DNA of 64,000 nt, from positions 197,626,788 through 197,690,787 of the forward strand of contig NC_053036.3 of assembly GCF_002575655.3 (NCBI RefSeq), given 5' to 3'. Under the pieces are notes generated by a model, which ran no database searches, was not told the origin of the DNA, and saw nothing but the letters and a program-made list of their open reading frames with translations. Shown here piece after piece: positions 35,095-48,707 of this stretch (positions are counted from its first letter, which is position 1; each line of letters starts with the position of its first letter). The DNA is from Aegilops tauschii subsp. strangulata (taxonomy: Eukaryota > Streptophyta > Magnoliopsida > Poales > Poaceae). The translations under genes were made by a program, and so were the position numbers.

Positions 35095-36183
35095 TTCTTT
35101 TGGCAAAATAACAAGGCGACCGCTAGGCGCCGGTGTGCCGGCCGAACGTTTCGGCCGGTCGCACGCTAGCCGTCGGATTGGCCCGCCCCGAACCACTGGA
35201 TCGTTATCTACCCAGGTCGTTTTTTTCCTCCTCCGCTTCATGACTTCTCCTCCATGCACAGGTCATCCCATGGCAGTCGCCCCTCTCCCACGCGCCCCCG
35301 CAACATTCGTTCCCGCTCTCTCCTCCTTGTCTCATCCCCGCGACGCTCGTCGTCGAGGCTCACCGCCGACGCTCGCCACACGACTCCGGCGGGAGCTCGC
35401 GGCTTGCAGTAGACTGGCGCCTCGCGTCTTCGGAGACCTCGCCACGCCGTGCGCTCGCCCCAGCTCCAACACGGGAGCTCGCCTCCCCCAGCATCAATGG
35501 CCGCCACGTCCAGCCGCCCCCTCCATCTCGCCGTTGCAGCTTGGCACGCCGATCCTATTCGTCTAAACTCATCGTGGTCACCGTCGTCTGGCGATGTTTC
35601 ACCTTGGTAGCAAAAATGCTCAGCGGCAGAAGCTTTTTTCCTGTCGGTTGCAACAAATGAGGACGTCTGCCGTTGTCGCCGCAGAAAACAAATCAGACGA
35701 TGAAGCAAAATCACATGCTGGTTCCAGCTCTGAATTTGACGGCTGTAGCGAAAAACATCGCTGGTGGAAGCTTCTGCGGTTTTCGGTTGCAACAAAACAC
35801 ATGGCTTCAACGTCGCCGCCGCGAAAAACACCCTAGCTGAGTGCAGCAAAAACACATGCTGGTTCCAACTCTGGATTTGCAGGTTCCAAAAATTATGCGC
35901 TCCACCATTGTCACCACAGAAAGCACTTCGACGATGCAGCAAAATATATTTGTTGGTTCTAGCTCTGGCTTTCCCGGTTGTAGCAAAAACAAAAGCTGGT
36001 TCCAGCTCTGGCTTTGCCGGGACAAAATCGTTTAATGCAAAAGCCCTTGCTGGTCACTACTTCCGCCGGTCGCCGTGGTAGCAAAAAACCTTGCTGATAG
36101 AAGCTTTTGCCTTGTCCTTTGCAACAAAATGAGGCGGCCGTCGACGTCGATGTAGAAAACACTATGCACCAAAACTGCATGCT
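35095..36183. mobile_element. Left part of a DNA-transposon-like repeat block (possible MULE)
   Basis: Its edge holds TTTGGCAAAA and TTCGGCCGGTCGCACGCT. On the far side of the Sabrina-like element, the minus strand at 50871-50790 holds TTTGGCAAA and TTCGGCCGGTCGCCCGCT in the same order. Inside, the word CTGGTTCCAGCTCTGGATTT and variants recur at least five times from 35710 to 36020, each followed by a GGTTGTAGCAAAAAC-like end. No transposase is seen and target duplications were not found. Confidence 0.35.
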
Positions 36184-37591
36184 TGATATGTCTCCAACGT
36201 ATCTACTTTTCCTAACGCTTTTCCTCTTGTTTTGGACTCTAATTTGCATGATTTGAATGAAACTAATCCTGGACTGACGCTGTTTTCAGCAGAACTACCA
36301 TGGTGTTGTTTTTGTGCAGAAATAAAAGTTCTCGGAATGGAACGAAACTTCGCGAGGAATATTTATATAATAAATAAGAATTTCTGGAGCTAAGACCTGC
36401 CGAAGAGGGGCACCTGGGTGGGCACAACCCACCAGGGCGCGCCCCCTCTCCTGGCGCGCCCAGGTGGGTTGTCCCCACCTGATGGCCCCGCAGACCCTGA
36501 AACCGACGCTATAAAATCCTATTTTTTCTATAAAAAATCAGGGAGAAAGAATTATCATGATCCACGAGACGGAGCCACCGTCACCTCCTGTTCTTCATCG
36601 GGAGGCCAGATCTAAAGTTCGTTTAGGGCTCTGAAGAGGGGGATCTTCGTTCTTCGTCATCACCAACCCTTCTCCATCGCTAATTCCATGATGCTCCCCA
36701 CCGGGAGTGAGTAATTCCTTCGTAGGCTTGCTGTTCGGTGAGGAGTTGGATGAGATTCATCATGTAATCGAGTTAGTTTTGTTAGAGCTTGATCCCTAGT
36801 ATCCACGATTTTCTTAGATTGATGTTTCTATGACTTTGCCATGCTTAATGCTTGTCACTTTGGGTCCGGGTGCCATGAACTCAGATCTGAACAGTTTATG
36901 TTATCATCATTATATCCATGTTTTAGATCCGATCTTGCAAGTTATAGTCACCTACTACGTATTATGATCTGGTAACCCCGGAGTGACAGAAACCGGGACT
37001 TCTTTCGGTGATGACCGTAGTTTGAGGAGTTCGTCTATTCACTATGTGTTAATGCTTTGTTCCGGTTCTCTATTAAAAGGCGGCCTTAATATCCCTTACT
37101 TTCCAATATGGACCCCGCTGCCATGGGAGGGTAGGACAAAATATGTCATGCAAGTTCTTTCCATAACCACGTATGACTATTTACGGAATATATGCCTACA
37201 TTATATCGATGAACTGGAGCTAGTGCTGTATCGCCCTAGGTTATAACTGTCTCATGATGGATATCATCCAACAAGTCACCGATTCAATGCCTACGAATTT
37301 ATCTTATATTGTTTCTGCTAAGTTACTACCGCTATCATCACTATTACACTTGCTACAAAATTACTACTATCACTGTTACTATTGCTGTTGTCACTATTAT
37401 CAAAACTATCAAACTACTTTGCTACTGATCATGTTGCTGCAGATAATTAATCTCCATGTGTGGTTGAATTGACAACTCAGCTGCTAATACCTTTAAATAT
37501 TCTTTGGCTCCCCTTGTGTCAAATCTATAAATTTGGGTTGAATACTCTACCCTCGAAAACTGTTGCGATCCCCTATACTTGTGGGTTATCA
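36184..37591 (+). repeat. 5' LTR of the Sabrina-like element
   Basis: Starts TGATATGTCTCCAACGTATC, ends GTGGGTTATCA, 1408 bp. TATAAAAT at 36510-36517 is a likely TATA box. It contains the empty site (GAACTGGAGCTAGTGCTGTA near 37209) that corresponds to the CACTA insertion in the 3' LTR. Confidence 0.9.
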
Positions 37592-37602
37592 AGACCTTTT
37601 TC

Positions 37603-37620
37603 CGGCGCCGTTGCCGGGGA
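37603..37620 (+). promoter_or_regulatory. Primer-binding site, tRNA-Asp type
   Basis: CGGCGCCGTTGCCGGGGA matches the complement of the 3' end of plant tRNA-Asp (TGGCGCCGTTGCCGGGGA) except for the first base. It lies 11 bases after the LTR, a spacing I associate with Athila-type elements. Confidence 0.85.
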
Positions 37621-37768
37621 GCATAGCTATATTTGTTGAGTCACTTGGGATTATTATCAATTCATCAGTATGAAGAATCTGAAGGATCCTAAGACTAAGA
37701 TATTTCCCTCAAGGACGAGGGGAGGTAAGGAACTGCTATCCAGTTCTGCTTGAGATTCACCTTCTGTT

Positions 37769-40452
37769 ATGAGTAAACTTGCAACACCACCACATGCTAT
37801 TAATTCTGATGTGTCGCAAGTTATTGATGATGCTACTTCTGCTATGGATAATGCTTATGATGATGCTAGTACCTTTCTTGATAATGATGATCTGCCACTT
37901 GGTGACTTTCTTGATAAACAAATTGCTAGAGTAATACAACATGATGTTGTTGAATCTGATGATGAGCTTGAAACTGAATCTCCTAAAACACCTGCTAGAA
38001 CTAGCCTTCCTAGATATGAATTGCCTAAGGTACCAGAAGGTTATGTTATGAATGAGGAGGCAACTAGAGATATTCTTACTTGTAAGGATAGAGATGATCT
38101 AGAGAAATTATTATGCAAGTATAAAGAAAAATCTCTGAATGCTAGAATGAATTATGATTCTAAGTTTGCTACTTCACCTATCTTTATTGATGATAAGGAT
38201 TATGAATTCTCTGTCAACCCAGAGTTGATTACTTTGATTGAATCTGATCCTTTCCATGGTTATGAAACTGAAACTGTTGTGGCACATCTTACTAAGTTGA
38301 ATGATATAGCCACCCTTTTTACTCATGATGAGAAGACTCGCTATTACTTTATTCTCAAATTATTTCCGTTCTCGTTAAAGGGTGATGCTAAAGCTTGGTA
38401 CAATACTCTTGCTCCTGGTTGTGTGCGTAGTCCCCAGGATATGATTTATTACTTCTCTGAAAAATATTTTCCTGCTCATAAGAAATAAGCTGCTTTACAG
38501 GAAATATTTAACTTTGTGCAAGCTAAAGAAGAGAGTCTCCCACAAGCTTGGGGGAGGCTTTGCCAATTACTTAATGCTTTGCCTGATCATCCTCTTAAGA
38601 AAAATGAAATACTTGATATCTTCTATAATGGACTAACCGATGCCTCTAGGGATTTCCTAGATAGTTGTGCTGGTTGTGTTTTCAGGGAACGAACTGTTGG
38701 ACAAGCTGAGGAATTATTGAATAACATATTGAAAAATTATGATGATTGGACTCTTCCTGAACCACCGGCTAAACCCACTCCGAAGAAGAGGGGTATATTA
38801 TATCTAAGTCCCGAAGATATGCAAGAGGCAAATAAATCTATGAAGGAAAAAGGTATTAAAGCTGAGGATGTTAAAAATTTACCTCCTATTGAAGAAATAC
38901 ATGGGCTTCATACACCACCAATGCCTAAGGTGGTAGAGGTAAATTCTTTAATGAAGTTCAATGATAATGACAATCTTCACAATATGCATCCTAGCCAATG
39001 CCTTTATGAGTTTGAAAACTATATTAGAAAACAAGATCACTTCAATGCAAATGTTATGAAACAATTGAAATATAATTCTGATATGATTACTCACTTGAGT
39101 GACTTGTTATTTAGAATCTCAAATGATGTTAGAGGTGTTGGAAAACATGCTTCTATGGTACAAACCCAGTTAGAACAAGTTGCTAAATCTAAAAGAGAAT
39201 TACTTGATGAAATGAATAATAATATACATGACTTTGCTGTTAGAGTTGCCACTAGAGGAGGTAAAATGACTCAGGAACCACTTTATCCTGAGGGACACCC
39301 AAAAAGAATTGAACAAGACTCACAAAGAAATAACACTAGTGCACCTAGTCCTTCTAGAAAGAAGAAGAAAAAAGAAAAATGATAGGACTTTGCATGCTGC
39401 TAGTGAACCTGAAATAGAAAAACCTCCTGATAATGATAATGAAACTTCTATCTCTGATGTTGAAACTTAGTTTGGTAATGAACAATCACCTTCTGATAAT
39501 GAAAGAGATAATGATGTGGTTCATAAAGATGCTCAAACAAATAATAAAGAACCAGATAATGATGTTGAGATAGAACCACCTGTTGATCTTGATAACCCAC
39601 AACCTAAGAATAAAATGTATGATAAAAGAGACTTCATTGCTAGAAAACACGGTAAAGAAAGAGAACTGTGGGTTCAAAAACCTTTGCCTTTTCCACCCAA
39701 GTCAACTAAAAAGAAAGATGATGAAGAATTTGAACGCTTTGCTGAGATGCTGAGGCCAGTCTTTTTGCGTACTCGCTTGACTAATATCCTTAAAATGCCT
39801 CCTTATGCAATGTATATGAAAGACATCATTACTAATAAGAGAAAAATACTGGAAGCTGAAATCTCCACTGTGCTTGCTAATTACACTTTCAAAGATGGAG
39901 TGCCTAAAAAACTTGGAGATCCGGGAATACCAACTATACCTTGCTCCATCAAGAAGAATTATGTGAAAACTGCTTTGTGTGATTTAGGAGCTGGTGTTAG
40001 TGTTATGCCTTTATCTTTATATAAAAGACTTGACTTGAATAAACTCACACCTACTGAAATATCTTTGCAAATGGCTGACAAATCAACTGCCATACCTATC
40101 GGTATCTGTGAGGATATGCCCGTTGTTGTTGCTAATGTTACTATTTTGACTGACTTTGTTATACTTGAGATGCCTGAGGACGACAACATGTCGATTATCC
40201 TTGGTAGACCCTTCTTGAACACTGCAGGGGCTGTTATTGATTGCAATAAAAGCAAGGTCACTTTTTTATATCAATGGTAATGAGCATACGGTGCACTTTC
40301 CGAAGAAACAATTCCAAGTGAATGGTATTAATGTTATTGAAAAATCTCCGACAATCACTATTGGAAGTTTTCAAATACCTCTACCTACTGTCAAAAAGAA
40401 AAATGAAATGCTTATTGTTGGGGACATTCATATCCCCATTGAGATAACTTAG
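37769..40452 (+). pseudogene. Gag and aspartic protease region, one stop and two frameshifts
   Basis: Opens at ATG 37769 (MSKLATPPHAINSDV). The gag core is at about residues 165-235 with ATLFTHDEKTRYYF and LKGDAKAWYNTLAPG. A TAA at 38486-38488 (one change from CAA) interrupts it, and the frame continues directly to 39382 through AWGRLCQLLNALPDHPLKKN and a Lys-rich end. After a shift the frame 39516-40280 carries the retroviral-type protease: ALCDLGAGVSVMPLSLY holds the active-site loop as DLGA, the form I recall for Athila-type proteases, and IILGRPFLNTAGAVID is the flap-side ILGRPFL motif. A last shift near 40260 leads to 40452. This codon use is AT-rich, unlike the GC-rich gag at 22831. Confidence 0.85.
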
Positions 40453-41219
40453 TGATTTACGAAAGTTCTTCGGTTTCATGCTAATCGAAAGTGGTTGTTA
40501 ATAAGACTTGATCAACCTTATTAATGGATCTTTTTTAGCGGTATGAAGTTGATGAATTTAGTAGCCACTACCTTCTGTCCTTACTCTTTGTTTTCTGTTT
40601 TTATTGGTTAAATAAAATAAAATGCCATGTTTTGTCTGTTTTCTGAATTTCCCGTGCAATAAAAAATGACCCAAAAATAAAAGTTCTCATAATGCTCTGA
40701 AAATTTAATACGATTTTTTCTGATTATTTCCGAATTTCTGGTGCAAATAATATCAGAGGGAGGTGCACCAGGTTGGCACAACCCACCTGGGCGCGCCGGG
40801 ACCCCTAGGCACGCCCTGGTGGGTTGTGGTCCCCACGTGGCCCCCCTCACTTACCTCTTCATCCCACATCATCACTTACCTCCAGAAAAAATCTCCATTG
40901 CTCTCTCTCCCGTGTTCTTGCTCTCAAACTCGCGGATTTCGATCTCTTTGCTCGAAGCTCCATTTCTGAAACTGTTTCGGGGGATTGTTGCTTGGTATGT
41001 GACTCCACCATTTGTCCAATTAGTTTTTGTTTTAGTGGTTTATATTTTGAATAATTAGCTACTCTTGGTGCTGCTGTAGATGAGCTTGCATGTTGAATTC
41101 TTAGAGTTCTAAGTAGTTTGAATGCTTACTATGGCCTCTATGTACCCCTATGAGTAGTTGCTATCAATTTAATAAAGTTTTGTTGACAAATTTTTGTCAC
41201 CTAATTTTTTTTCAGGAAA
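40453..41219. other. Untranslated region between the two ORFs
   Basis: T-rich, with an inverted word pair GGTTGGCACAACCCACCTGG and CCTGGTGGGTTGTGGTCCCC (40771-40832) that also occurs in the LTRs near 36410-36480. No coding signal. Confidence 0.5.
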
Positions 41220-41812
41220 GTGTACGTGGACATGATGAACCTATTTGGAAGGAGTTCTTCGAGGAGGCAATCCTCGGGGGCATCTTCTAGTGACAGTTCT
41301 GCTCGCCGGTCTTATGTTGAACCAAGTGAAAATTCCACACGAGATGCCGCCACCAAAACATGCTTATGGCCTTGCGATGAATATATGACGCGTGTGGGCA
41401 TTAAGGAGGAATTTGAGCATTATGTTCACAATGCCGGTCTCGGTCCCTACATTTTAGATAAGTGCGAACAACGCCACCTTCTCACTGAATCACTTGTCAA
41501 AGGATTTAAATTCTACACTCGTGAGTCTAGGGTGTCTTTTATGCTTTATGATAATCCATTTACCATCTCACTAGAGAATTTTGCTTACCATTGCAAACTT
41601 CCATTTTGGGGTTTGCTTGACGAACCACCAAAGGCTGAGTTCGAAACATTCTTGATTAGTCTTTGTTACGGTGAAAGGAGGGGAGTGACACAAGGTAGAA
41701 TAAAGAGCATCCATTTTCCTGCAATTCAGTACTTTGCATTATATAATGGGAAATGCATAGTAGGCAAGCAAGACTGTAGTACACTTTGTGCGCCAGACTT
41801 GAGCCTCATACG

Positions 41813-43385
41813 TGCTACCTCTTGAGCACTGCGTTGGTTTTCCCTTGAAGAGGAAAGGGTGATGCAGCAAAGTAGCGTAAGTATTTCCCTCAGTTTTTGA
41901 GAACCAAGGTATCAATCCAGTAGGAGGCTACGCGCGAGTCCCTCGCACCTACACAAAACAAATAAATCCTCGCAACCAACGCGATAAGGGGTTGTCAATC
42001 CCTACACGGTCACTTACGAGAGTGAGATCTGATAGATATGATAAGATAATATTTTTGGTATTTTTATGATAAAGATGCAAAGTAAAATAAAAGCAACGGA
42101 AATAACTAAGTGTTGGAAGATTAATATGATGGAAAATAGACCCGGGGGCCATAAGTTTCACTAGTGGCTTCTCTCAAGAGCATAAGTATTTTACGGTGGG
42201 TGAACAAATTAATGTTGAGCAATTGACAGAATTGAGCATAGTTATGAGAATATCTAGGTATGATCATGTATATAGGCATCACATCCGAGACAAGTAGACT
42301 GACTCCTGCCTGCATCTACTACTATTACTCCACACATCGACCGCTATCCAGCATGCATCTAGAGTATTAAGTTCATAAGAACAGAGTAACGCTTTAAGCA
42401 AGATGACATGATGTAGAGGGATAAATTCATGCAATATGATATAAACCCCATCTTGTTATCCTCGATGGCAACAATACAATACGTGCCTTGTTGCCCCTAC
42501 TGTCACTGGGAAAGGACACCGCAAGATTGAACCCAAAGCTAAGCACTTCTCCCATTGCAAGAAAGATCAATCTAGTAGGCCAAACCAAACTGATAATTCA
42601 AAGAGACTTGCAAAGATAACCAATCATACATCAAAGAATTCAGAAGATTCAAATATTGTTCATAGATAAACTTGATCATAAACCCACAATTCATCGGTCT
42701 CAACAAACACACCGCAAAAGAAGATTACATCGAATAGATCTCCACGAGAGAGGGGGAGAACATTGTATTGAGATCCAAAAAGAGAGAACAAGCCATCTAG
42801 CTAATAACTATGGACCCCGAAGGTCTGAGGTAAACTACTCACACTTCAACGGAGAGGCTATGGTGTTGATGTAGAAGCCCTCCGTGATCGATGCCCCTTC
42901 CGGCGAAGCTCCGGAACAGGCCCCAAGATGGGATCTCGTGGGTACAAAAGGTTGCGGCGGTGGAATTAGGTTTTTGGCTCCGTATCTGATCGTTTCGGGG
43001 TACGTAGGTATATATAGGAGGAAGGAGTACGTCGGTGGAGCAACGTGGGGCCCACGAGGGTGGAGGGCACGCCTGGGGGGGTAGGCGCGCCCCCTACCTC
43101 GTGGCTTCCTCTTTTCTTTCTTGACTTAGGGTCCAAGTCTCCTGGATCATGTTCGTTCCAAAAATCACGTTCCCGAAGGTTTCATTCCGTTTGGACTCCG
43201 TTTGATATTCTTTTTCTGCGAAACTCTGAAATAGGCAAAAAACAGCAATTCTGGGCTGGGCCTCCGGTTAATAGGTTAGTCCCAAAAATAATATAAAAGT
43301 GAATAATAAAGCCCAATAATGTCCAAAACAGAAGATAATATAGCATGGAGCAATAAAAAATTATAGATACGTTGGAGACGTATCA
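41813..43385 (-). mobile_element. Solo LTR, minus orientation, TSD ATACG
   Basis: 1573 bp, TG...CA, flanked by perfect ATACG (41808-41812 and 43386-43390). On the minus strand it begins TGATACGTCTCCAACGTATC, the start of a Gypsy LTR type common in Triticeae and related to, but different from, the host element's own LTR. No internal region is present, so the element was removed by LTR-LTR recombination. Confidence 0.9.
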
Positions 43386-43445
43386 ATACGCACCGCTCTC
43401 ACCGGTGAAAGGAATTATAACCTTGGAGTAATTGTTGCACGCAGA

Positions 43446-45112
43446 TGACACATCTCCAACGTATCTATAATTTTTGATTGTTCCATGTTATTATATTATC
43501 AATAGTGGATGTTTTATATGCATTTATATGCTATTTTATATGATTTTTGGGACTAACCTATTAACCTAGAGCCCAGTGCCAGTTTATGTTTTTCCTTGTT
43601 TTTTAGTATTGCAGAAAAGGAAAACCAAACGGAGTCCAATTAACTTGAAATTTGATAGAGATTGTTTTTGGACCAGAAGAAGCCCACGGAGCATCGGAGA
43701 TGGGCCAGAAGAGTCCCGAGGCACCCACGAGGGTGGGGCGGGCCCCCCTACCTCGTGGCCGCCTCGGAGACCCCCCCTGACTTGTTCCCGACGCCAAAAC
43801 CTCTTATATATACCCAAACTTCCAGAACATAACCTAGATCGGGAGTTCCGCCACCGCAAGCCTCTGTAGCCACCAAAAACCAATCGGGACCCTGTTCCGG
43901 CACCCTGCCGGAGGGGCGATCCCTCACCGGTGGCCATCTTCATCATCCCGGCGCTCTCCATGACAAGGAGGGAGTAGTTCACCCTCGGGGCTGAGGGTAT
44001 GTAGCAGTAGCTATGTGTTTGATCTCTCTCTCTCATGTTCTTGAGGTGGCACAATCTTGATGTATCGCGAGCTTTGCTATTATAGTTGGATCTTATGATG
44101 TTTCTCCCCCTCTACTCTCTTGTAATGGATTGAGTTTTCCCTTTGAAGTTATCTTATCGGATTGAGTCTTTAAGGATTTGAGAACACTTGATGTATGTCT
44201 TGCATGTGCTTATCTGTGGTGACAATGGGATATTCACATGATCTACTTGATGTATGTTTTGGTGATCAACTTGCGGGTTCGTAACATTGTGAACTTATGC
44301 ATAGGGGTTGGCACATGTTTTCGTCTTGACTCTCCCGTAGAAACTTTGGGGCACTTTTTGAAGTTCTTTGTGTTGGTTGAATAGATGAATCTGAGATTGT
44401 GTGATGCATATCGTATAATCATACCCACGGATACTTGAGGTGACATTGGAGTATCTAGGTGACATTAGGGTTTTGGTTGATTTGTGTCTTAAGGTGTTAT
44501 TCTAGTACGAACTCTATGATAGATCGAACGGAAAGAATAGCTTCGTGTTATTTTACTACGGACTCTTGAATAGATCGATCAGAAAGGATAACATTGAGGT
44601 GGTTCCATACCCTACAATAATCTCTTCGTTTGTTCTCCGCTATTAGTGACTTTGGAGTGACTCTTTGTTGCATGTAGAGGGATAGTTATATGATCCAATT
44701 ATGTTATTATTGTTGAGAGAACTTGCACTAGTGAAAGTATGAACCCTAGGCTTTGTTTCAACGCATGGCAATACCGTTTGTGCTCACTTTTATCATTAGT
44801 TACCTTGCTGTTTTTATATTTTCATATTACAAAAACCTATATCTACCATCCATATTGCACTTGTATCACCATCTCTTCGCCGAACTAGTGCACCTATACA
44901 ATTTACCATTGTATTGGGTGTGTTGGGGACACAAAAGACTCTTTGTTATTTGGTTGCAGGGTTGTTTGAGAGAGACCATCTTCATCCTACTCCTCCCACG
45001 GATTGATAAACCTTAGGTCATCCACTTGAGGGAAATTTGCTACTGTCCTACAAACCTCTGCACTTGGAGGCCCAACAACGTCTACAAGAAGAAGGTTGTG
45101 TAGTAGACATCA
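43446..45112 (+). mobile_element. Solo LTR, plus orientation, TSD GCAGA
   Basis: 1667 bp, starts TGACACATCTCCAACGTATC and ends GTAGTAGACATCA, flanked by perfect GCAGA (43441-43445 and 45113-45117). It shares its first 40 bases and some inner words with the solo LTR just to its left, but in the opposite orientation and with a diverged middle. The two could pair as a large inverted structure. Confidence 0.9.
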
Positions 45113-45498
45113 GCAGACTTCAACACAACGCTAACAGTGGCTATTTCTATGGTGGAATATATGCCACGCGTTTAGCACGAGGGCTGGGTGTTTCACCTTT
45201 GCCCTTTGATCCTATCCTACCCACGCAGTATTTAGATTTTACCACCTTAAAAGACCATAAGATCCTTAAGGGAGAGATTGATAACTTCACTTACAATCTA
45301 TTGTTTAATCAAACATCTGTTGTGCACACGTATTTGCCTGTGCCTGTTCTTTTTGACTATCACAGCAAGGGAAGATATTTCGTTCTTGAGAGTGAGGCCC
45401 GAGCTCACAACGCAACAGTGGAGGCAGCACGACAGGCCGAAGCGTCCGCACCGAGAGCCTCTGTGAGCTACCACACCGACTACTATCCAGGCTACTGA

Positions 45499-47543
45499 TC
45501 GACTACCAAGTTAGGCCAAAAGCCTAAGCTTGGGGGAGTACGTGTTCTCACCGACATTACATTCATGCCCACTTATTCCATTTGTCAGTGTTCACACTTT
45601 TTCATTGTATCATCCATGCTTAGATTTATTTTCTTGCTTTCTTCTTGTGTGTTTGAAAAACTTTACAAAAAAATAGTTGTAGTAGTTTACTTTCTATGCA
45701 TGCTTAGTAGTAGCACTAAAAAGAAAAGCCTAAAAGATTTCCTTGTTCTTCTTTTTCTTGTTGGGAGCTTTCCGTGTAAATAGTTTTTCTCGTTTTTGTT
45801 TTTCCCTTTTATTTGTTTGTTCAAGAAAACCAAAAACTCCAAAAATATTTCAGTGTGTTTCTCTGAATTTCTTTTCTTTTTATTCGAGTTGTACCGAGGA
45901 GAAGACCACGATGAAAATGTTGAGTGGCTCTCATATGAATAATTGTCGAACTAATAAAGAGTACATTTTACCTTGTCTTCTCCTATTGAATAAAATGTTT
46001 GCAGATTCCAGCTTAGTCCACGGCACTCTTGCACTATTATTATTTTCATATCGTTCGGTCGTGCAAGTGAAAGGCAATAATGACGATATTCGATGAACTG
46101 GCCGTGGCAGAGAGAAACGGGTATGAACTCGACTTGTTCTGTTTGTGTAAACATGTTTAACCTAGTATCCATGATTCAGCCCATTATGATTAAACATGTT
46201 TGCAATGACAATTAGACATTATAGTTTATCATGCCATGCATAAGTAGCTAGGAGTGGATAATGATTTATCTTGGATATCAATATTGCGTTAAAATGATTG
46301 TGATGTAGTATGATGATATGGTAACCTCCTCTGAATGTTCGAGTGGCTTGACTTGGCACATGTTCATGCATGTAGTTGAATAAAAACCAACATAGCCTCT
46401 ATGATATTTATGTTCATGGTGTTCATATCCTACTCATGCTAGTATCCAATGTTACTTGTGCATAATGCATGGTTGTTTCTCTCTAGCTTGCCGCTTCTCA
46501 ATCTAATTGCTAGCATTCGCCTGTACCAAGTGGGAATTCTGCTTGTACATCAAAAACCTTGAACCCAAAGTTATTCCAGATGAATCCACCATACCTACCT
46601 ATATGCGGTATTACCCTGCCGTCCTAAGTAAATTTGCATGTTCCACCTCTAAAAACGTCTAAATAAATATCCTTTTTGTGTGCCTGGATCGTTCATGGAA
46701 TGACAGGAGGTGGTCGGTATCTTCCATGCTAAGGGGGTTATTCTCAGGTTGAGTGTTTATTCACTCGCCATGGCACGAGAAAAGGGCGGTAATAGGGATG
46801 CCCAGTCCCAAACTGCAAACTGGAAAAGAGTTAATCTCTTAAATAATCAAACAAAAACTCCCAATGGAGCCAAAACCTTTATTTTTATTGCTTGGGAACC
46901 TCCACTAGCGTGTTTAGCATGGAAAATATTGATAACTGATGGTCGTGAAGTAAATGAGAAGGGTGCATGTCTCAAAATATCATTTATTTCTGTTTTAAAA
47001 ACTTGAGCTCTCGCACCTCTGCAAATCACTGCTTCCCTCTGCGAAGGGACTATCTATTTATTTTTATGTTGTGTCATCACCTTCTAAAATAAGCGCCAGA
47101 ACCTGAGAGCACAGCTGTCATGACTTATGCATTGTGTGTAGCTAATGTTGGGTGCATCATGACTGGATCTTTTCTACCATGAATTACAATATTTAGTCGC
47201 TGCTTGAACTTTGGAGGTGCTCTGCATTTATGTTTTGCGGTCTCAGAAAGGGCTAGCGAGATACCACTATTGTCATATTATATCATGGTTGTTTTGACAA
47301 TGTGTTGCTGTTTGAGATATCTTATTATTGCTCGCTAGCTGATTATGTCATTGATATGAGTTAATATAATTTTTGAGAGTCATTGTCGGCATGGTTAGTT
47401 ATAATGTTGACTGAAAACCTGGGTGCTGTTTAAGCTTATTTATGCAAACAAGAGCAAAAGAGTTCGTAAAAGTTTTTATTTTTCACTTTTAGTTTATCAA
47501 CTGAATTGCTTGAGGACAAGCAAAGATTTAAGCTTGGGGGAGT
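45499..47543 (+). other. Long 3' untranslated internal region and polypurine tract
   Basis: No gene. AAGCTTGGGGGAGT occurs at 45527-45540 and again at 47530-47543, the second directly before the 3' LTR where the polypurine tract for plus-strand priming must be. Confidence 0.7.
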
Positions 47544-48707
47544 TGATACATCTCCAACGTATCTACTTTTCCTAACGCTTTTCCTCTTGTTTTGGACTCT
47601 AATTTGCATGATTTGAATGAAACTAACCCTGGACTGACGCTGTTTTCAGCAGAACTACCATGGTGTTGTTTTTGTGCAGAAATAAAGTTCTCGGAATGGA
47701 ACGAAACTTCACGAGGAATTTTTATATAATAAATAAGAATTTCTGGAGCCAAGACCTGCCGGAGAGGGGCACCTGCATGGGCACAACCCACCAGGGCGCG
47801 CCCCGTCTCCTGGCGCGCCCAGGTGGGTTGTCCCCACCTGGTGGCCCCGCAGACCCTGAAACCGACGCTATAAATCCTATTTTTCCAGAAAAAAGTCAGG
47901 GAGAAAGAATTATCGCGATCCACGAGACGGAGCCGCCGTCACCTCCTGTTCTTCATCGGGAGGCCAGATCTGGAGTCTGTTTAGGGCTCCGGAGAGGGGG
48001 ATCTTCGTTCTTCGTCATCACCAACCCTTCTCCATCGCGAATTCCATGATGCTCCCCACCGGGAGTGAGTAATTCCTTCGTAGGCTCGCTGGTCGGTGAG
48101 GAGTTGGATGAGATTCATCATGTAATCGAGTTAGTTTTGTTAGGGCTTGATCCCTAGTATCCACTATGTTCTTAGATTGATGTTGCTATGACTTTGCCAT
48201 GCTTAATGCTTGTCACTTTGGGCCCGGGTGCCATGAACTCAGATCTGAACTGTTTATGTTATCATCATTATATCCATGTTTTAGATCCGATCTTGCAAGT
48301 TATATTCACCTACTACGTGTTATGATCCGGTACCCCCGGAGTGACAGAAACCGGGACTTCTTCCAGTGATGACCGTAGTTTGAGGAGTTCATGTATTCAC
48401 TATGTGTTAATGCTTTGTTCTGGTTCTCTATTAAAAGGAGGCCTTAATATCCCTTAGTTTCAATATGGACCCCGCTGCCACGGGAGGGTAGGACAAAAGA
48501 TGTCATGCAAGTTCTTTCCATAGGCACGTATGACTATTTACGAAATACATGCCTACATTATATCGATGAACTGGAGCCACTAGTACAAAACAGGGCTTTC
48601 ATCACAGGGCAGTATTCACATTAGTCCCGGTTCAGTCACAAACCGGGATTAATGTGAGCATTGGTCCCGGTTCGTGCGGCTAAGGCATTAGTCCCGCTTC
48701 ACCTGGG

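Larger units (their letters stand above)
41220..45498 (+). pseudogene. Second ORF (ATHILA ORF-1-like), split by two solo LTRs
   Basis: Coding pieces are 41220-41812, 43391-43445 and 45118-45498. Piece one is Ser/Arg-rich (FGRSSSRRQSSGASSSDS) and then globular (YVHNAGLGPYILDKCEQ, CKLPFWGLLDEPP). Piece two is only 55 bases. Piece three has GGIYATRLARGLGV and ends in YHTDYYPGY. Counting one copy of each target duplication, the three lengths (593, 55 and 381) add up to 343 codons with no stop before the end. The pattern recalls Pfam ATHILA ORF-1 (PF03078), whose function is not known. It is unlikely to be made today because of the insertions. Confidence 0.7.

Noticed and set aside
4655..45117. 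The same TSD GCAGA at two different solo LTRs
   Set aside because: Five bases coincide by chance often enough, and the two LTRs differ in length and sequence. I see no reason to link them.
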